A stretch of DNA of 64,000 nucleotides from the NCBI GenBank assembly GCA_029260795.1, contig JAJDCO010000010.1, forward strand, positions 1-64,000, given 5' to 3'. Every line of letters starts with the position of its first letter. Within the stretch, counting starts at the first letter, position 1. Position numbers and translations under genes: made by a program. Shown piece by piece: positions 1 to 10,874 of the stretch. The DNA is from Planctomycetota bacterium. GTDB taxonomy: Bacteria > Planctomycetota > OFTM77. Below the pieces are notes generated by a model, which was given only the letters and a program-made list of their open reading frames with translations, was not told the DNA's origin and searched no databases.

Positions 1-411
1 GATACTTGTAGGTGATCGAGAGCGCACTGCCGCCGTTGCCAATGCGGTCGGCGTAGCAGGTTTCACCGGAGGTCAGTGATCCGTCCCATTGGAAGTCGAC
101 CGTCAGTCCGCTGTAGTCGACGGGATTCGTCCAGCTCGTCGACTGCCCAATGTCGGTCCAGTTGGATTCGACGATGAGGTTGGACAGCATGTCGTCGTAA
201 AGGCCGCTCCCCTTGTCCGTGGCGCCCTCCATCAGGTCCGGGTCGAAGGTCGAATTCTGCTCATTGAACCAGACCGAGGGCGAAGGAGTGTCCGTGTCGC
301 AGGACTGGGCGAGGGTGACGTCGGGTGTGGCGACGATCGCCGCCAAGAGGGCGATGGCCGCTAAGTGCAAACGGGGGGGGGGGCTTTGTGCATGAGGGCT
401 AACCGGTGCAT
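1..411 (-). CDS. Exported protein, 5' part only, frame broken in a poly-C tract
   Basis: The minus strand is open from about 373 to the window edge with strongly GC-biased third positions, so it looks coding. Read in that frame the protein has a hydrophobic signal-peptide core (LHLAAIALLAAIVATPDVTLAQ-like, about 356-310) followed by a Ser/Thr/Asp-rich mature part typical of extracellular proteins (SGLYDDMLSNLIVESNW, TCYADRIGNGG). The best start is ATG at 411-409 (second in-frame ATG at 393), preceded by GGGAG. That start runs into an 11-C tract (11 G on the plus strand, 373-383), which puts it one base out of frame with the downstream frame and ends at a TAG about 30 bases later. Nine or twelve C would restore one continuous signal peptide. 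The rest of the gene is outside the window and no family is recognised. Confidence 0.6.
373..383. repeat. Homopolymeric tract of 11 G inside a signal-peptide region
   Basis: Eleven consecutive G on the plus strand (C on the coding minus strand). It lies between the ATG/RBS and the hydrophobic signal core of the exported protein at the left edge, and its length determines whether the two are in frame. It could be a slippage-prone contingency tract or a sequencing/assembly length error. Confidence 0.8.
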
Positions 412-885
412 TTTCAGTCTCCCAGAAAACGTAACGGTGATCCTGCGGCTCTTCATTGTCCACGCTATTCGCGTGTCGGGGGCAGGTCAAGACCAGAGGG
501 GCAGCATTCGAAGGTCGGCGGGTCCGGCGAGTGGTGATGAGGGCGGCGCGGCTGGGCTCGGTGCTCGGTGGCTCGATTGATCGGAAGCTGTCGAAGCGCC
601 ACTACTCGCCCGGAGGCTCCCCCTGTTGCAGGGCCGAGGAGGTGTTCTTCAGCGCGACGCATTGAGCGGCCAATGCAACGAGACGTTTTGCGTGAGCCCG
701 TGGCTTGGTGCACGGACCGAGTCTCGAGCCTGGCTCTGGATGTTGGTGCGTTTGCGGCGCGTGTTTTCGTTCGGGGGCAGGAACGGTTGCGGTGGCTGCC
801 CAAGTATGAGCACTCTGGACCGGGCCGATCGGATTCTCTAGAACGGCGGCTCGGACAGGACGATTCCGAGTGGAGTGGAGGCGAT
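412..885. other. Divergent intergenic region, no gene seen
   Basis: About 470 bp between the leftward exported protein and the phosphatase gene. Open frames here have no recognisable product. One is the upstream in-frame extension of the phosphatase (from 568 or 673), whose residues look non-coding (Arg/Ser rich, no domain). Promoters for both flanking genes presumably lie here, but no clear -35/-10 pair was found. Confidence 0.4.
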
Positions 886-2253
886 GTGCGCCGGTTGGTG
901 GTGCTCGATATCGTGGGGCTGACGGCCGATCACATCGGCCCGAACACGCCGAACCTGCGGGCGCTCGGTGAGGCGGGCGAAGTGGCGGCCCTGTCAGAGA
1001 TCCTGCCGGGGGTGACGTGCAGCGCTCAGTCGACGATGCTCACCGGACGCTGGCCGGCCGAGCACGGAATCGTGGGGAACGGCTGGTACTTTCGCGACCT
1101 GAGTCAGGTGTGGCTCTGGCGGCAGTCGAACCGTCTCGTCCAGGCTCCCAAGGTCTGGGAGCGGGCGCGCGAGCGTCAGCCGGGCTTCACCTGTGCCAAC
1201 CTCTTCTGGTGGTACAACATGGTCTCCAGCGTCGACTGGGCGGTGACTCCGCGACCCATCTACTGCGCCGATGGGCGCAAGCTGCCCGACATCTACGCTC
1301 GACCCGCCCACCTGCACGACGAGCTGGTGGAGCGCCTGGGGCCGTTCCCGCTCGTCCAGTTCTGGGGCCCGGGAGCCGGGATTCGATCCTCGGAGTGGAT
1401 CGCCGAAGCGGCCGCGCAGGTCCTGGAACGACAGCGCCCCGACCTGACACTCGTCTACCTGCCGCATCTCGACTACGACCTGCAGCGGTTCGGTCCCGCG
1501 GACCCGAGGATCCCGGCGCAGCTTCGGGCGATCGATGCCGTGGCGGGCCGGCTGATCGATCAGGCGCGGGCGCAGGACTGTGCCGTGATCGCGCTCTCGG
1601 AGTATGGGATCCGGGCCGTCGACCGCCCGGTGGCGCTCAATCGGCGACTGCGCGAGGCGGGTCTCCTGGAAGTGCAGGCGCAGGCGGGGCGAGAGCTGCT
1701 CGATCCGGGCGAGTCACGCGCCTTCGCGGTTGCGGATCACCAGATCGCGCACGTGTACGTCCGAGACCCGGCCGATGTCGAGACGGTGCGGGCGCTGTTG
1801 GAAGCGACGCCTGGCGTGGACCGCGTTCTCGATCGGGAGGGGCAACGGGCGCATCACCTCGATCATGCGCGCTCGGGAGAGCTGGTCGCGATCGCCGAAC
1901 CCGGGGCGTGGTTCACGTACTACTACTGGCTCGACGATGCGCGGGCGCCGGACTTTGCCCGGTGCGTGGACATCCACAACAAGCCGGGCTACGACCCGGC
2001 CGAGCTGTTCCTCGATCCCGCGCTGAAGGCGCCCAAGCTCCGGATCGCGGGTAAGCTCCTACGCAAGAAGCTCGGGTTCCGCTACCTGATGGACGTCGTG
2101 CCCATGCATGGCGAGTTGGTTCGGGGGTCGCACGGTCGCATCGATGAGGACCTGCCCGGTCCGGTTTGGATCAGCTCGGTGCCGCTGCGTGGTGAAAAAC
2201 GTTACGCAATGACCGACGTCTCCGACCTGATGCTGGACGTGCTGTTCCGTTGA
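886..2253 (+). CDS. Alkaline phosphatase superfamily protein (type I phosphodiesterase / nucleotide pyrophosphatase-like)
   Basis: A 455-aa protein of the AP/NPP superfamily, which hydrolyses phosphate mono- or diesters at a two-metal site. Visible motifs are the N-terminal metal-binding strand VVLDIVGL (Asp near residue 8), the nucleophile segment PGVTCSAQSTMLTG (Thr near residue 46) followed by RWPAEHGIVGN, a mid-protein ALSEYGI strand, and a C-terminal GSHGRIDEDLPGPVWI block typical of predicted phosphodiesterases of this superfamily. No signal peptide is evident, so it is probably cytosolic. GTG at 886 is chosen because GGAG lies 5 bases upstream and homology begins there. ATG at 673 and an earlier start at 568 are possible but add unconserved sequence. 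The natural substrate cannot be read from the sequence. It stands alone, without an obvious operon. Confidence 0.8.
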   Translation: MRRLVVLDIVGLTADHIGPNTPNLRALGEAGEVAALSEILPGVTCSAQSTMLTGRWPAEHGIVGNGWYFRDLSQVWLWRQSNRLVQAPKVWERARERQPGFTCANLFWWYNMVSSVDWAVTPRPIYCADGRKLPDIYARPAHLHDELVERLGPFPLVQFWGPGAGIRSSEWIAEAAAQVLERQRPDLTLVYLPHLDYDLQRFGPADPRIPAQLRAIDAVAGRLIDQARAQDCAVIALSEYGIRAVDRPVALNRRLREAGLLEVQAQAGRELLDPGESRAFAVADHQIAHVYVRDPADVETVRALLEATPGVDRVLDREGQRAHHLDHARSGELVAIAEPGAWFTYYYWLDDARAPDFARCVDIHNKPGYDPAELFLDPALKAPKLRIAGKLLRKKLGFRYLMDVVPMHGELVRGSHGRIDEDLPGPVWISSVPLRGEKRYAMTDVSDLMLDVLFR

Positions 2254-2531
2254 AGCGTCGGCGAGGCGGTGCGGCTTGAAACAGCCCGCGCCGCGGCCCT
2301 TTTCGGTGCGGCGCATCTGGTGAGCATAGATTCAAAGCTTCACCGCGGAGCGCGCCGACCACGACCCCTTCCGACGAATCGCGTGCCGTGTTCAGGAGAA
2401 TCTGCCTCGATTTCCTCAACCTGTTTCTGCTGCGTCACGATAAGGCCCTAAAGGACCGCATTCTCACCAACGCGTTGCATGGGAGAAAACTCTCTCCCAA
2501 CGGTCCTGATAGAAACAATCGAGGAGTCGTC

Positions 2532-3983
2532 ATGAGCACGAACTGGACACGGACTCAGCTGGAAAACTACCTCCGACGAACGAATGACAATGTTCGTCGA
2601 TTCTTTCGCCAGCTCGCTTCCAAGGGCAGCATCAACTCAAACCAGATTCGCGTGTCGGCGCAGACCCTCAACGCGACCTTGGCCTACTGCCGTCGGCAGG
2701 GCTTCACTCCTCTCTTCTCCACGGTTACGGCCAACAATGGTGTGACCAGCTTCCGCGTCTCTTCGCGTTACGGGAACTGGATCCAGGGCTTCTTCGCCGG
2801 CAACGGCAGCAGCTCGAGCACCAGCGGCCGGATCTCCCGAACGACGCGCTCGGCAGCCAAGAGCACGACCTCCAACCGGAGCAAGAGCAGCAGCCGCAAG
2901 AGCACGTCGACCGCCAAGAAGACGACCGCCAAGCGTAAGACGACGGCGGCCAAGAGCACGGCGTCGAAGCGTACGACGACGCGTAAGCCGGCCGCTCGCA
3001 AGAGCACGGCGAAGCGCACGACGACTCGCAAGAGCACGGCTTCGACGACGCGCAAGCCGACGACGCGCAAGAGCACGGCTTCGAAGCGCACGACGACGCG
3101 TAAGCCGGCGACTCGCAAGAGCACGGCTTCGAAGCGTACGACGACGCGCAAGCCGGCCGCTCGCAAGAGCACGGCGAAGCGCACGACGACTCGCAAGAGC
3201 ACATCCTCGACGACGCGTAAGCCGGCGACTCGCAAGAGCACGGCGTCGAAGCGTACGACGACGCGTAAGCCGGCGACTCGCAAGAGCACGGCTTCGAAGC
3301 GTACGACGACGCGTAAGCCGGCCGCTCGCAAGAGCACGGCGTCGAAGCGTACGACGACGCGTAAGCCGGCGACTCGCAAGAGCACGGCGTCGAAGCGTAC
3401 GACGACGCGTAAGCCGGCGACTCGCAAGAGCACGGCTTCGAAGCGCACGACGACGCGTAAGCCGGCGACTCGCAAGAGCACGGCGTCGAAGCGTACGACG
3501 ACGCGTAAGCCGGCGACTCGCAAGAGCACGGCTTCGAAGCGTACGACGACGCGTCGCAGCACTGCTGCCAAGCGCTCGACGGCTCGCACTTCGACCGGTC
3601 GCAAGAGCACCACGCGCTCGACCGCGAAGCCTACGCCAGCTCGCAAGAGTAGCAGCACGACCACGCGCAGCCGCCGCCCGGCGAGCTCGAAGAGACGCAG
3701 CAGCTCCACGAATTCCAATCGTTGGAACAGCTCGACGACGACTCGCGGTGCCAGTGGCAGCAGCACCCGTCGCACCACCGTGCGCCGGCGGGTTGGCAAG
3801 GCCGCTCATCGCGTGAGCCGGAACACCAACGCCTCGAATCAGTTCATCTTCCCGAACAACGTCAGCCGCTCCGGCGTCAACGCCTTCATTGAGCTGGCTG
3901 CCTTCTTGAACAACAACACCAATGCGCGCACGCGCTACACCCTGAACGTGCGGGGCAACAAGGTCTCGTTGGTCAAGAAGTGA
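2532..3983 (+). CDS. Histone H1-like Lys/Arg/Thr-rich repeat protein
   Basis: A 483-aa, extremely basic protein. Residues 1-90 form a non-repetitive N-terminal domain (NWTRTQLENYLRRTNDNVRRFF...). Residues 100-140 are a Ser/Lys/Thr linker. Residues 141-341 are tandem repeats of a 16-residue unit KSTASKRTTTRKPATR. A further basic stretch precedes a C-terminal globular block of about 50 residues (NQFIFPNNVSRSGVNAFIEL...). Such Lys/Ala/Thr tails resemble the H1-like (Hc1/AlgP-type) nucleoid proteins found in Planctomycetota and Chlamydiae, so binding to DNA is likely but inferred. ATG at 2532 is chosen for the GAGGAG upstream; an in-frame GTG-type start at 2388 would add an unconserved leader. 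A strong hairpin follows the stop. The repeats are nearly identical at DNA level, pointing to recent expansion. Confidence 0.75.
   Translation: MSTNWTRTQLENYLRRTNDNVRRFFRQLASKGSINSNQIRVSAQTLNATLAYCRRQGFTPLFSTVTANNGVTSFRVSSRYGNWIQGFFAGNGSSSSTSGRISRTTRSAAKSTTSNRSKSSSRKSTSTAKKTTAKRKTTAAKSTASKRTTTRKPAARKSTAKRTTTRKSTASTTRKPTTRKSTASKRTTTRKPATRKSTASKRTTTRKPAARKSTAKRTTTRKSTSSTTRKPATRKSTASKRTTTRKPATRKSTASKRTTTRKPAARKSTASKRTTTRKPATRKSTASKRTTTRKPATRKSTASKRTTTRKPATRKSTASKRTTTRKPATRKSTASKRTTTRRSTAAKRSTARTSTGRKSTTRSTAKPTPARKSSSTTTRSRRPASSKRRSSSTNSNRWNSSTTTRGASGSSTRRTTVRRRVGKAAHRVSRNTNASNQFIFPNNVSRSGVNAFIELAAFLNNNTNARTRYTLNVRGNKVSLVKK
2952..3554 (+). repeat. In-frame 48-bp tandem repeats in the H1-like gene
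   Basis: Nine full 48-bp units (encoding KSTASKRTTTRKPATR or ...KPAAR) plus a partial last unit. A 39-codon block (16-residue unit, then KSTAKRTTTR, then a 13-residue KSTASTTRKPTTR-type unit) occurs twice in the first half, giving a higher-order pattern. Units differ by only a few synonymous changes (gcg/gct, cgt/cgc). Length polymorphism between strains is expected. Confidence 0.9.
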
Positions 3984-4020
3984 GCCGCGCTACCCTCGCG
4001 TAGCCGACTCGCTCGTCGAT

Positions 4021-4052
4021 CGGGCGGACTCGATCCCTTCGAGATCCGCCCG
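4021..4052. terminator. Bidirectional hairpin terminator
   Basis: Stem CGGGCGGA-CTCGA with a 5-nt loop (TCCCT) pairs with TCGAG-a-TCCGCCCG, 13 pairs with one bulged A. It sits between two convergent genes (H1-like gene and the large lipoprotein gene) and can serve both. There is no long T run on either strand. Confidence 0.7.
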
Positions 4053-4072
4053 TCGATCCCCTCTTCGCCCGC

Positions 4073-6955
4073 CTAGCGCCCACTCTCCCCCAGATTCACC
4101 TCTCGGGTCTCGCCGGCACTCGTCGTCACCTCACGGACGATGGGGGCCAAGCTCTCGTTCTCGAACGCCAGCTCGATCCGGAATCGACCGATCGGAAGAT
4201 CATCGAGCCGTGTGCGATGAACGCTCGCGTCGAAGGAGCGCTCCGCGATGAGGAACTGGTCGCCATCCACCAGCTCGATGACTCGAAGCTGGCGGGAGGA
4301 GTCCGGTGCCACCTCGAGCTCGGGAAGGACGATCGCCAGCCGAGCAGCCGGCAGCAAGCGAACTTCGATCGACTCGGTATCGGGAGAGAGAGGCAGGCTC
4401 TGAGGAGCGTGTCCCGCTGCGCGCGCGTAGACGGCCGTGATCTGCGAGGAGAGGCCAGAGAGCACGAAGCGCCCGTCCTCACCAGAAGCGATGCTCGCTG
4501 ATTGGAGGTCCAGGGCTTGGGGACGAGGGGACGACAAGCCGATCACCACGGCGCCCGGAATCGGACGGCCTGTCTCGTCGAAGACGCGGCCGCGGATCGA
4601 GCGACCGCGCTCGAAGGACCACACACCCAAGTCGAGATCTTGATCTTCTAGAACCTCGATGGCACGGCTCTGGGGCACATAGCCGGCCGGTTGCAGCGTG
4701 AGTCGATAGCGCCCTGGGTCGATGCCGGTGAGCCTCACTTCTCGTCCGAGTTCGGAGAGGCCGACTTGAAGCGGTGGTGTCGTGATGGGGAGTGGCTGAA
4801 GCTCGAGTGCTGCTCGCTCTGGAGGAGGTGCACCGTCCCCGAGCTCGAGGCGAAACGTGACGTGGCCCAATGGCAGGCGAGGAAGCTTCAGGACAAGTGG
4901 GTCGTCGCCGGGACCGACCTCGGCGATGTGGGGACCTTCTTCGGTTCGCCACAGCAAGCTCGCCTTTTGAGAGAAGATCGACCCCGTTGGACCGGTGCGC
5001 ACCTGATAGCGACCAGGATCCAGGCTCGAAAAGGAGAAGTGGCCTCCGGAGTCGGAGATCGTCCGCGCCCACTCCGTTCCGCCCCGGAGGAGCAGCACGG
5101 GAACACCTGCAATGGCGTCGCCTTCCGGATCCTCGACGCGACCGCGGATGACGCTCGGGGGGCCGAGCATAACGATCAGCCCATCGGTTCGTGGAGACCG
5201 ATCGAGGCGGACACCGGCCTGGCGACCCGGGGCGAGCTCGCCGAATGTCGCGACGACCTCGAGGGAGACCAGCGGCAGACTTTCGAAGACGAATCCCCCA
5301 TCGGGGCCGCTCGCCGTGATCGACTCGGTCCAGCCGGCTTTCGGCCGAGCGCTGCGCGCCAGCACACGTGCTCCGAAGACGCCTTCGCCCGCCGCATCCA
5401 CGACTCGACCGGAAAGGCGCCCGCCCGTGTCGAGGCGGAGCGGGACGGGACCGGAGACTTGGCCCGATCGGGTCTCGATCGGACCGACCTCGGTCGGAGC
5501 GGAGTCTCCGCCTTGGGCCCAGAGGAACAGGTCCTTACCGGCAGGGAGTGCTCCCAGCACGAAGCGACCGTCCGTTCCCGTGCCTGCTCGGGCGAGCTCG
5601 ATGACTCCGGTCGGTGTCCGCCGGACCGCGATCACCTCGGCTCCGACCAGAGCGTTGTCCGCCGGGCTCGTCACCCGACCCATGATTCGGGCTGCCGGAA
5701 TGGCCGAGAGTGGAACGACGTGCGCCGGCGGCCCCTCGCCGGGCGGCACCGCCAGCACACCATCCGGCATCTCGGCCGCCTCGAGGATCTGATCCTCGCT
5801 GGCCAACCGGATCTCGAATGGCGAGAGCGAGCGGACGGGGAATCGGAAGGAGACGCGGCCTTGCTCGTCGGCTTCGAAAACATCGTCGAAGGGCCCCTGT
5901 GATTGATCGAAGCGCAACCGGGCCTTCGGAATCGGTCGACGGGTCCGTCCATCGACCACCTGCGCCTTCATCTGCGCCGTGCGCGGAAGGTTGAGCACCT
6001 CACGCTGGGTCCCTCGAGCCAGCTCGATCATGGCTTCTTGACCGTCGTGCGTCTCGGAAGGCTCTACGACGACTTGATGGGCACCTGGCCGGAGAGAGGA
6101 GAACCTGACCGTGCCATCGGCGCCCGTGGAGGTTCGCCAACGTCCCGTCCCGGGTGCGAGGATCTCGAGATCGCGCACCGAGATGGCATGAGTGCCCAGG
6201 GCGTCCGCGGTCTCTCGCTCCAGGAGACGCACTTCGAGAGTCGACGCGCCCGAGCTCGAGAGCTCGATCACGAGATCGTCTCGACCCGGTGCGACCGGCT
6301 CGGCGACGACCGGTACGAAGCGTGGATGCCGGACATAGACCGCGAGCACGCCAGCTGGGGTCGAGCGGATGTCGAACCGGCCCCGCTCATCGGTTCGATG
6401 GGGAAGTCCCGAGCCGACGAGCCGGCGGCCTCGCCGCTCGACCACGACGACCTCGGCGCCCGCCAGTGCTCGGCCCTCGGAATCGCGCACCAATCCCGCC
6501 AAGGCAGGGCAGGACTCGAGGGCGAGGTCCAGACCGACGCGACCGGCAGCGGACATCCGAAGGTCGAGCTGCCTCACGAGGGGCGAGTAGCCGGGAGCCT
6601 CGATCGAGAGCGTGAGTGCCGTGTCCGGCAGGTCGTCGAATCGGAAGCGACCTTCCGTATCCACCTCGACCTCCGCGAGAGGCTCGAGAACGCTCTCCCA
6701 CCAGAGGGCATCCGTGCGAAAGACGCGAACGGACAGAGGAGTGCTCGGGAGGTCGGAGCCCGCCAAGACGCGCACTTTCCCGGTCACGACTCCGGCTTCG
6801 ATGCCCTCGGGGGGTGACATGTCGACGGAGGTCGGCGGTTCGGTTTGCGAGGACCGGCTCTCGTCTCGAGCGGCTGGTTCCTCGTCCGTCGAGCACTGCG
6901 AGAGTGGGAAGACGATTCCGGCGAGGAGCAACCCGAAGGTCGCCGCCCTGAGCAT
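4073..6955 (-). CDS. Large lipoprotein with repeated carboxypeptidase-regulatory-like beta-sandwich domains
   Basis: A 960-aa predicted lipoprotein. From ATG 6955 the N-terminus is a signal peptide (MLRAATFGLLLAGIVFPLSQC) ending in lipobox LSQC, then a low-complexity Glu/Ser/Pro linker. The remainder is a chain of about eight repeats with the pattern G-R-V-x-D-x-x-G-x-x-(I/L)-x-G-A-x-V, followed by DGRF-x-(L/F)-x-x-L (for example GRVVDAAGEGVFGARVLARS and GRVFDETGRPIPGAVVIGLS). This is typical of CarboxypepD_reg-like domains, which act as adhesion or carbohydrate-contact modules on envelope proteins. No catalytic domain is seen, so a structural or surface-binding role is inferred. Upstream in-frame starts (GTG 6973, ATG 7057) exist; 6955 or 6973 best fits a secreted lipoprotein. 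It is transcribed divergently from the LysM gene. Confidence 0.75.
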   Translation of the reverse strand: MLRAATFGLLLAGIVFPLSQCSTDEEPAARDESRSSQTEPPTSVDMSPPEGIEAGVVTGKVRVLAGSDLPSTPLSVRVFRTDALWWESVLEPLAEVEVDTEGRFRFDDLPDTALTLSIEAPGYSPLVRQLDLRMSAAGRVGLDLALESCPALAGLVRDSEGRALAGAEVVVVERRGRRLVGSGLPHRTDERGRFDIRSTPAGVLAVYVRHPRFVPVVAEPVAPGRDDLVIELSSSGASTLEVRLLERETADALGTHAISVRDLEILAPGTGRWRTSTGADGTVRFSSLRPGAHQVVVEPSETHDGQEAMIELARGTQREVLNLPRTAQMKAQVVDGRTRRPIPKARLRFDQSQGPFDDVFEADEQGRVSFRFPVRSLSPFEIRLASEDQILEAAEMPDGVLAVPPGEGPPAHVVPLSAIPAARIMGRVTSPADNALVGAEVIAVRRTPTGVIELARAGTGTDGRFVLGALPAGKDLFLWAQGGDSAPTEVGPIETRSGQVSGPVPLRLDTGGRLSGRVVDAAGEGVFGARVLARSARPKAGWTESITASGPDGGFVFESLPLVSLEVVATFGELAPGRQAGVRLDRSPRTDGLIVMLGPPSVIRGRVEDPEGDAIAGVPVLLLRGGTEWARTISDSGGHFSFSSLDPGRYQVRTGPTGSIFSQKASLLWRTEEGPHIAEVGPGDDPLVLKLPRLPLGHVTFRLELGDGAPPPERAALELQPLPITTPPLQVGLSELGREVRLTGIDPGRYRLTLQPAGYVPQSRAIEVLEDQDLDLGVWSFERGRSIRGRVFDETGRPIPGAVVIGLSSPRPQALDLQSASIASGEDGRFVLSGLSSQITAVYARAAGHAPQSLPLSPDTESIEVRLLPAARLAIVLPELEVAPDSSRQLRVIELVDGDQFLIAERSFDASVHRTRLDDLPIGRFRIELAFENESLAPIVREVTTSAGETREVNLGESGR

Positions 6956-7221
6956 GCGCAAGGATCGGTTCACGGGAGTGAGCTTTCGGTCGACGGCAGG
7001 TTCGAGCGAACGGACCGCTTCAGCTCGGTGACGAAGGAATCCTGAGCGTTGCGGCATCGGCGGAGATTGACGGGTATCTTAGAGCACTCGATTCTGAAGA
7101 AAAAGCTGCGCATTGGCTTGGAAGGGGCTTTTCCCTCTCGGGGTTTTCCGCCGATGATGGAACACGCCGCGAAAGGGGAGCCACTGCAGTGTGGATCCAA
7201 CCGAGAGATCGGGGAGTGATC

Positions 7222-8001
7222 ATGAGTCAAGCACAGCGCGGACGAGCCTTGGGCTGGATGGCTTTGACGGGCCTGGTAGCCATCGGGCTCGGCAGTCTCG
7301 TCTGGATGGAAGTGTTGGCTCTCCGTGCCGAGACTCCGGCCCCTCTCGCCAATGCTCCCTCCGTGACCGAAGCGCTCACCGAGGAGAGCGCTCCTCGGGC
7401 AGTCCGTCTTCTCGATCGAGATGGCGACGAGTCGGCTGCGACCGACGAAGCCCCCGTCGCCCGCCCGGTCCCCCGCTCTCTGCTGACGCTGCCGTCCTCG
7501 GTTCCTTCGGACGCCGAGCTCGGCTCACCGTGGGACCAGCACTGGGCGAGCGTTCGACCGCGGCCGTCGACGACGGGCGTCGACCTCGAGATCACGGGAC
7601 CGCCGGATCATCTCTTCGTGGCATTCGTCGGACCGGGGGACTCCGAGGTCTTGCTTCCGGTCGCCGCCGGGCGCTTGGACGCGACGGGCACGGCCACCTT
7701 GCCGGCGATCTTCCCAGCGGAGTCCGCGCTGCGTGTGCCGGATCTCAGCCCGGATCGGTACTACGTGGTCCAAGAGGGCGACGCTCCCGACGACATCGCT
7801 CGCCGCTTCTATGGCAACGAGCAGCTTTGGCGCCAGATGCTCCGCTACAACCGCTTCGAGTGGGGAGACCTGAGACCGGGAGAGGTGTTGGTGCTTCCGC
7901 ATCCGGCACCCGAGGATCTCCCGCCGGGCGGCGTACTCGACGTCAACCGCCGCACGGTCTTCGTCCGCCTTGCCATCATCCCGCCAGGTCTGCTGCGCTG
8001 A
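7222..8001 (+). CDS. LysM-domain membrane protein
   Basis: A 259-aa protein with an N-terminal hydrophobic segment (about residues 12-34, LGWMALTGLVAIGLGSLVWM) and a low-complexity Ala/Glu/Pro linker. A beta-rich middle region (about 110-170) is followed by a LysM module at about 179-226 (YYVVQEGDAPDDIARRFYGN...RPGEVLVLP). LysM binds N-acetylglucosamine polymers such as peptidoglycan, so this is probably an envelope protein anchored by its N-terminus with the LysM in the periplasm. The start ATG 7222 follows GGGGAGTGATC; an in-frame GTG at 7189 is possible. It is divergent from the large lipoprotein gene and monocistronic. The function beyond wall binding is unknown. Confidence 0.75.
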   Translation: MSQAQRGRALGWMALTGLVAIGLGSLVWMEVLALRAETPAPLANAPSVTEALTEESAPRAVRLLDRDGDESAATDEAPVARPVPRSLLTLPSSVPSDAELGSPWDQHWASVRPRPSTTGVDLEITGPPDHLFVAFVGPGDSEVLLPVAAGRLDATGTATLPAIFPAESALRVPDLSPDRYYVVQEGDAPDDIARRFYGNEQLWRQMLRYNRFEWGDLRPGEVLVLPHPAPEDLPPGGVLDVNRRTVFVRLAIIPPGLLR

Positions 8002-8282
8002 GTCGGCTCTCAGCCGCCTCGGTCGAAGTCGTGGCGCCTCGCTCTTCGGGGGCCCCTCGCGGTTCGACCGCCTGTGCGGTAAGAAGAAAAAGAGAGCGGA
8101 GAAAGGTCAGCTTCGTCCTGCCGGGCCCTTTGAGGATCGATGCCCTTTCTCCGCCCTCGGATTCTCGAGAGAGGTGACGAAAGCGTTTCCGCTTTTGTCC
8201 TGATTGCTACGGGTGGGAACCGGAGGGCGTCGGGGCCAATTCCCGCGAGGGCCACTTTTTTCTCAGCCGGGACGGAGACGAC
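8002..8282. other. Intergenic, no gene seen
   Basis: About 280 bp between the LysM gene and the PhzF remnant. It contains an A/G-rich stretch (around 8080-8105) but no convincing hairpin, RNA gene or coding frame. Confidence 0.4.
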
Positions 8283-8432
8283 GTGGGCCGCACTCTCTCG
8301 ATCGCCCAATACGATTCCTTTACCGACCGGCCATTCACGGGCAATCCAGCGGCGGTCGTGTGCGATGCCGGCGAGCTCACCGATGAAGAGATGCAGGCCA
8401 TCGCGCGGGAGATGAATCTTTCGGAGACCGCC
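8283..8432 (+). pseudogene. PhzF-family N-terminal fragment
   Basis: A frame starting at GTG 8283, with GGAG just upstream, reads IAQYDSFTDRPFTGNPAAVV, then ELTDEEMQAIAREMNLSETA. This is the characteristic first 45-50 residues of the PhzF isomerase/epimerase family (normally about 260-300 aa). Similarity stops abruptly after SETA, at about 8424. The frame continues with unrelated residues to a stop at 8564, and no continuation of PhzF is found downstream before proS. The active-site Glu region present in this segment is therefore left without the rest of the fold. Most likely this is the residue of a deletion; a short expressed peptide cannot be excluded. Confidence 0.6.
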
Positions 8433-10322
<1,890 letters not shown>

Positions 10323-10332
10323 TCCTCGGCTC

Positions 10333-10361
10333 TCCGGGGGCGGACTCGATCTGCCCCCGGA
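10333..10361 (+). terminator. Hairpin terminator after proS
   Basis: TCCGGGGGC pairs with GCCCCCGGA and the stem extends inward by three pairs to a 5-nt loop (CTCGA), about 12 pairs in total. It lies 10 bases after the proS stop. No T run follows, so it could be Rho-assisted. Confidence 0.65.
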
Positions 10362-10874
10362 CCCTCTTCCTTCGGACAGCGTTCCGAGCGCCCGCCACCT
10401 GTCACACCGCGGTGACACCTTCTGAGCATTCTCACCGAAGCGGCTCTTCGAGGATCCGAGCGCGCGGGCTGCGAGGCCGTCGGCGACAGCGCGGCTCTCT
10501 GGATTGTCGGTACCGGCTCACCCCCCGATCCTCCGCGACCCCTCGAAGCGCCGCATCCTCTATCCATTTGATCTTAAAAGGCTTGTGGGCTTCTCTTCGT
10601 CTCGAAACCGCTTGCCGGGTGCGGATGAGCGAGGTAATGTGAGAAGCAGAGGGCGGGTGGTCTGGGCACTTCGCGGGCAACCGGTCGTTCGGGCAGTCCG
10701 CGCAGCCCGGGGCGCCTGGACAGATCCCCGATTACTGTTAGAATCTGCAACGTTCGCCAGAACAAAGGCCTGAGTCGTTTTTCAAATATCCGTCCCATCG
10801 CCCTCGCCGCTCAAGATCCGCCGCTGCGGTGAGGTTTCATCGTGCGATCGGGGACGCGCCAGAAAGCAAAGAAC
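10362..10874. other. Intergenic, no gene seen
   Basis: About 510 bp between the proS terminator and the radical SAM gene. Short open frames show no domain. An AT-richer patch around 10560-10580 and 10735-10790 stands out against the high-GC background and is the likeliest promoter location for the downstream gene. Confidence 0.4.

Noticed and set aside
2952..3554. Regular 48-bp repeats considered as CRISPR
   Set aside because: Repeats are contiguous without unique spacers and in frame inside a protein gene.
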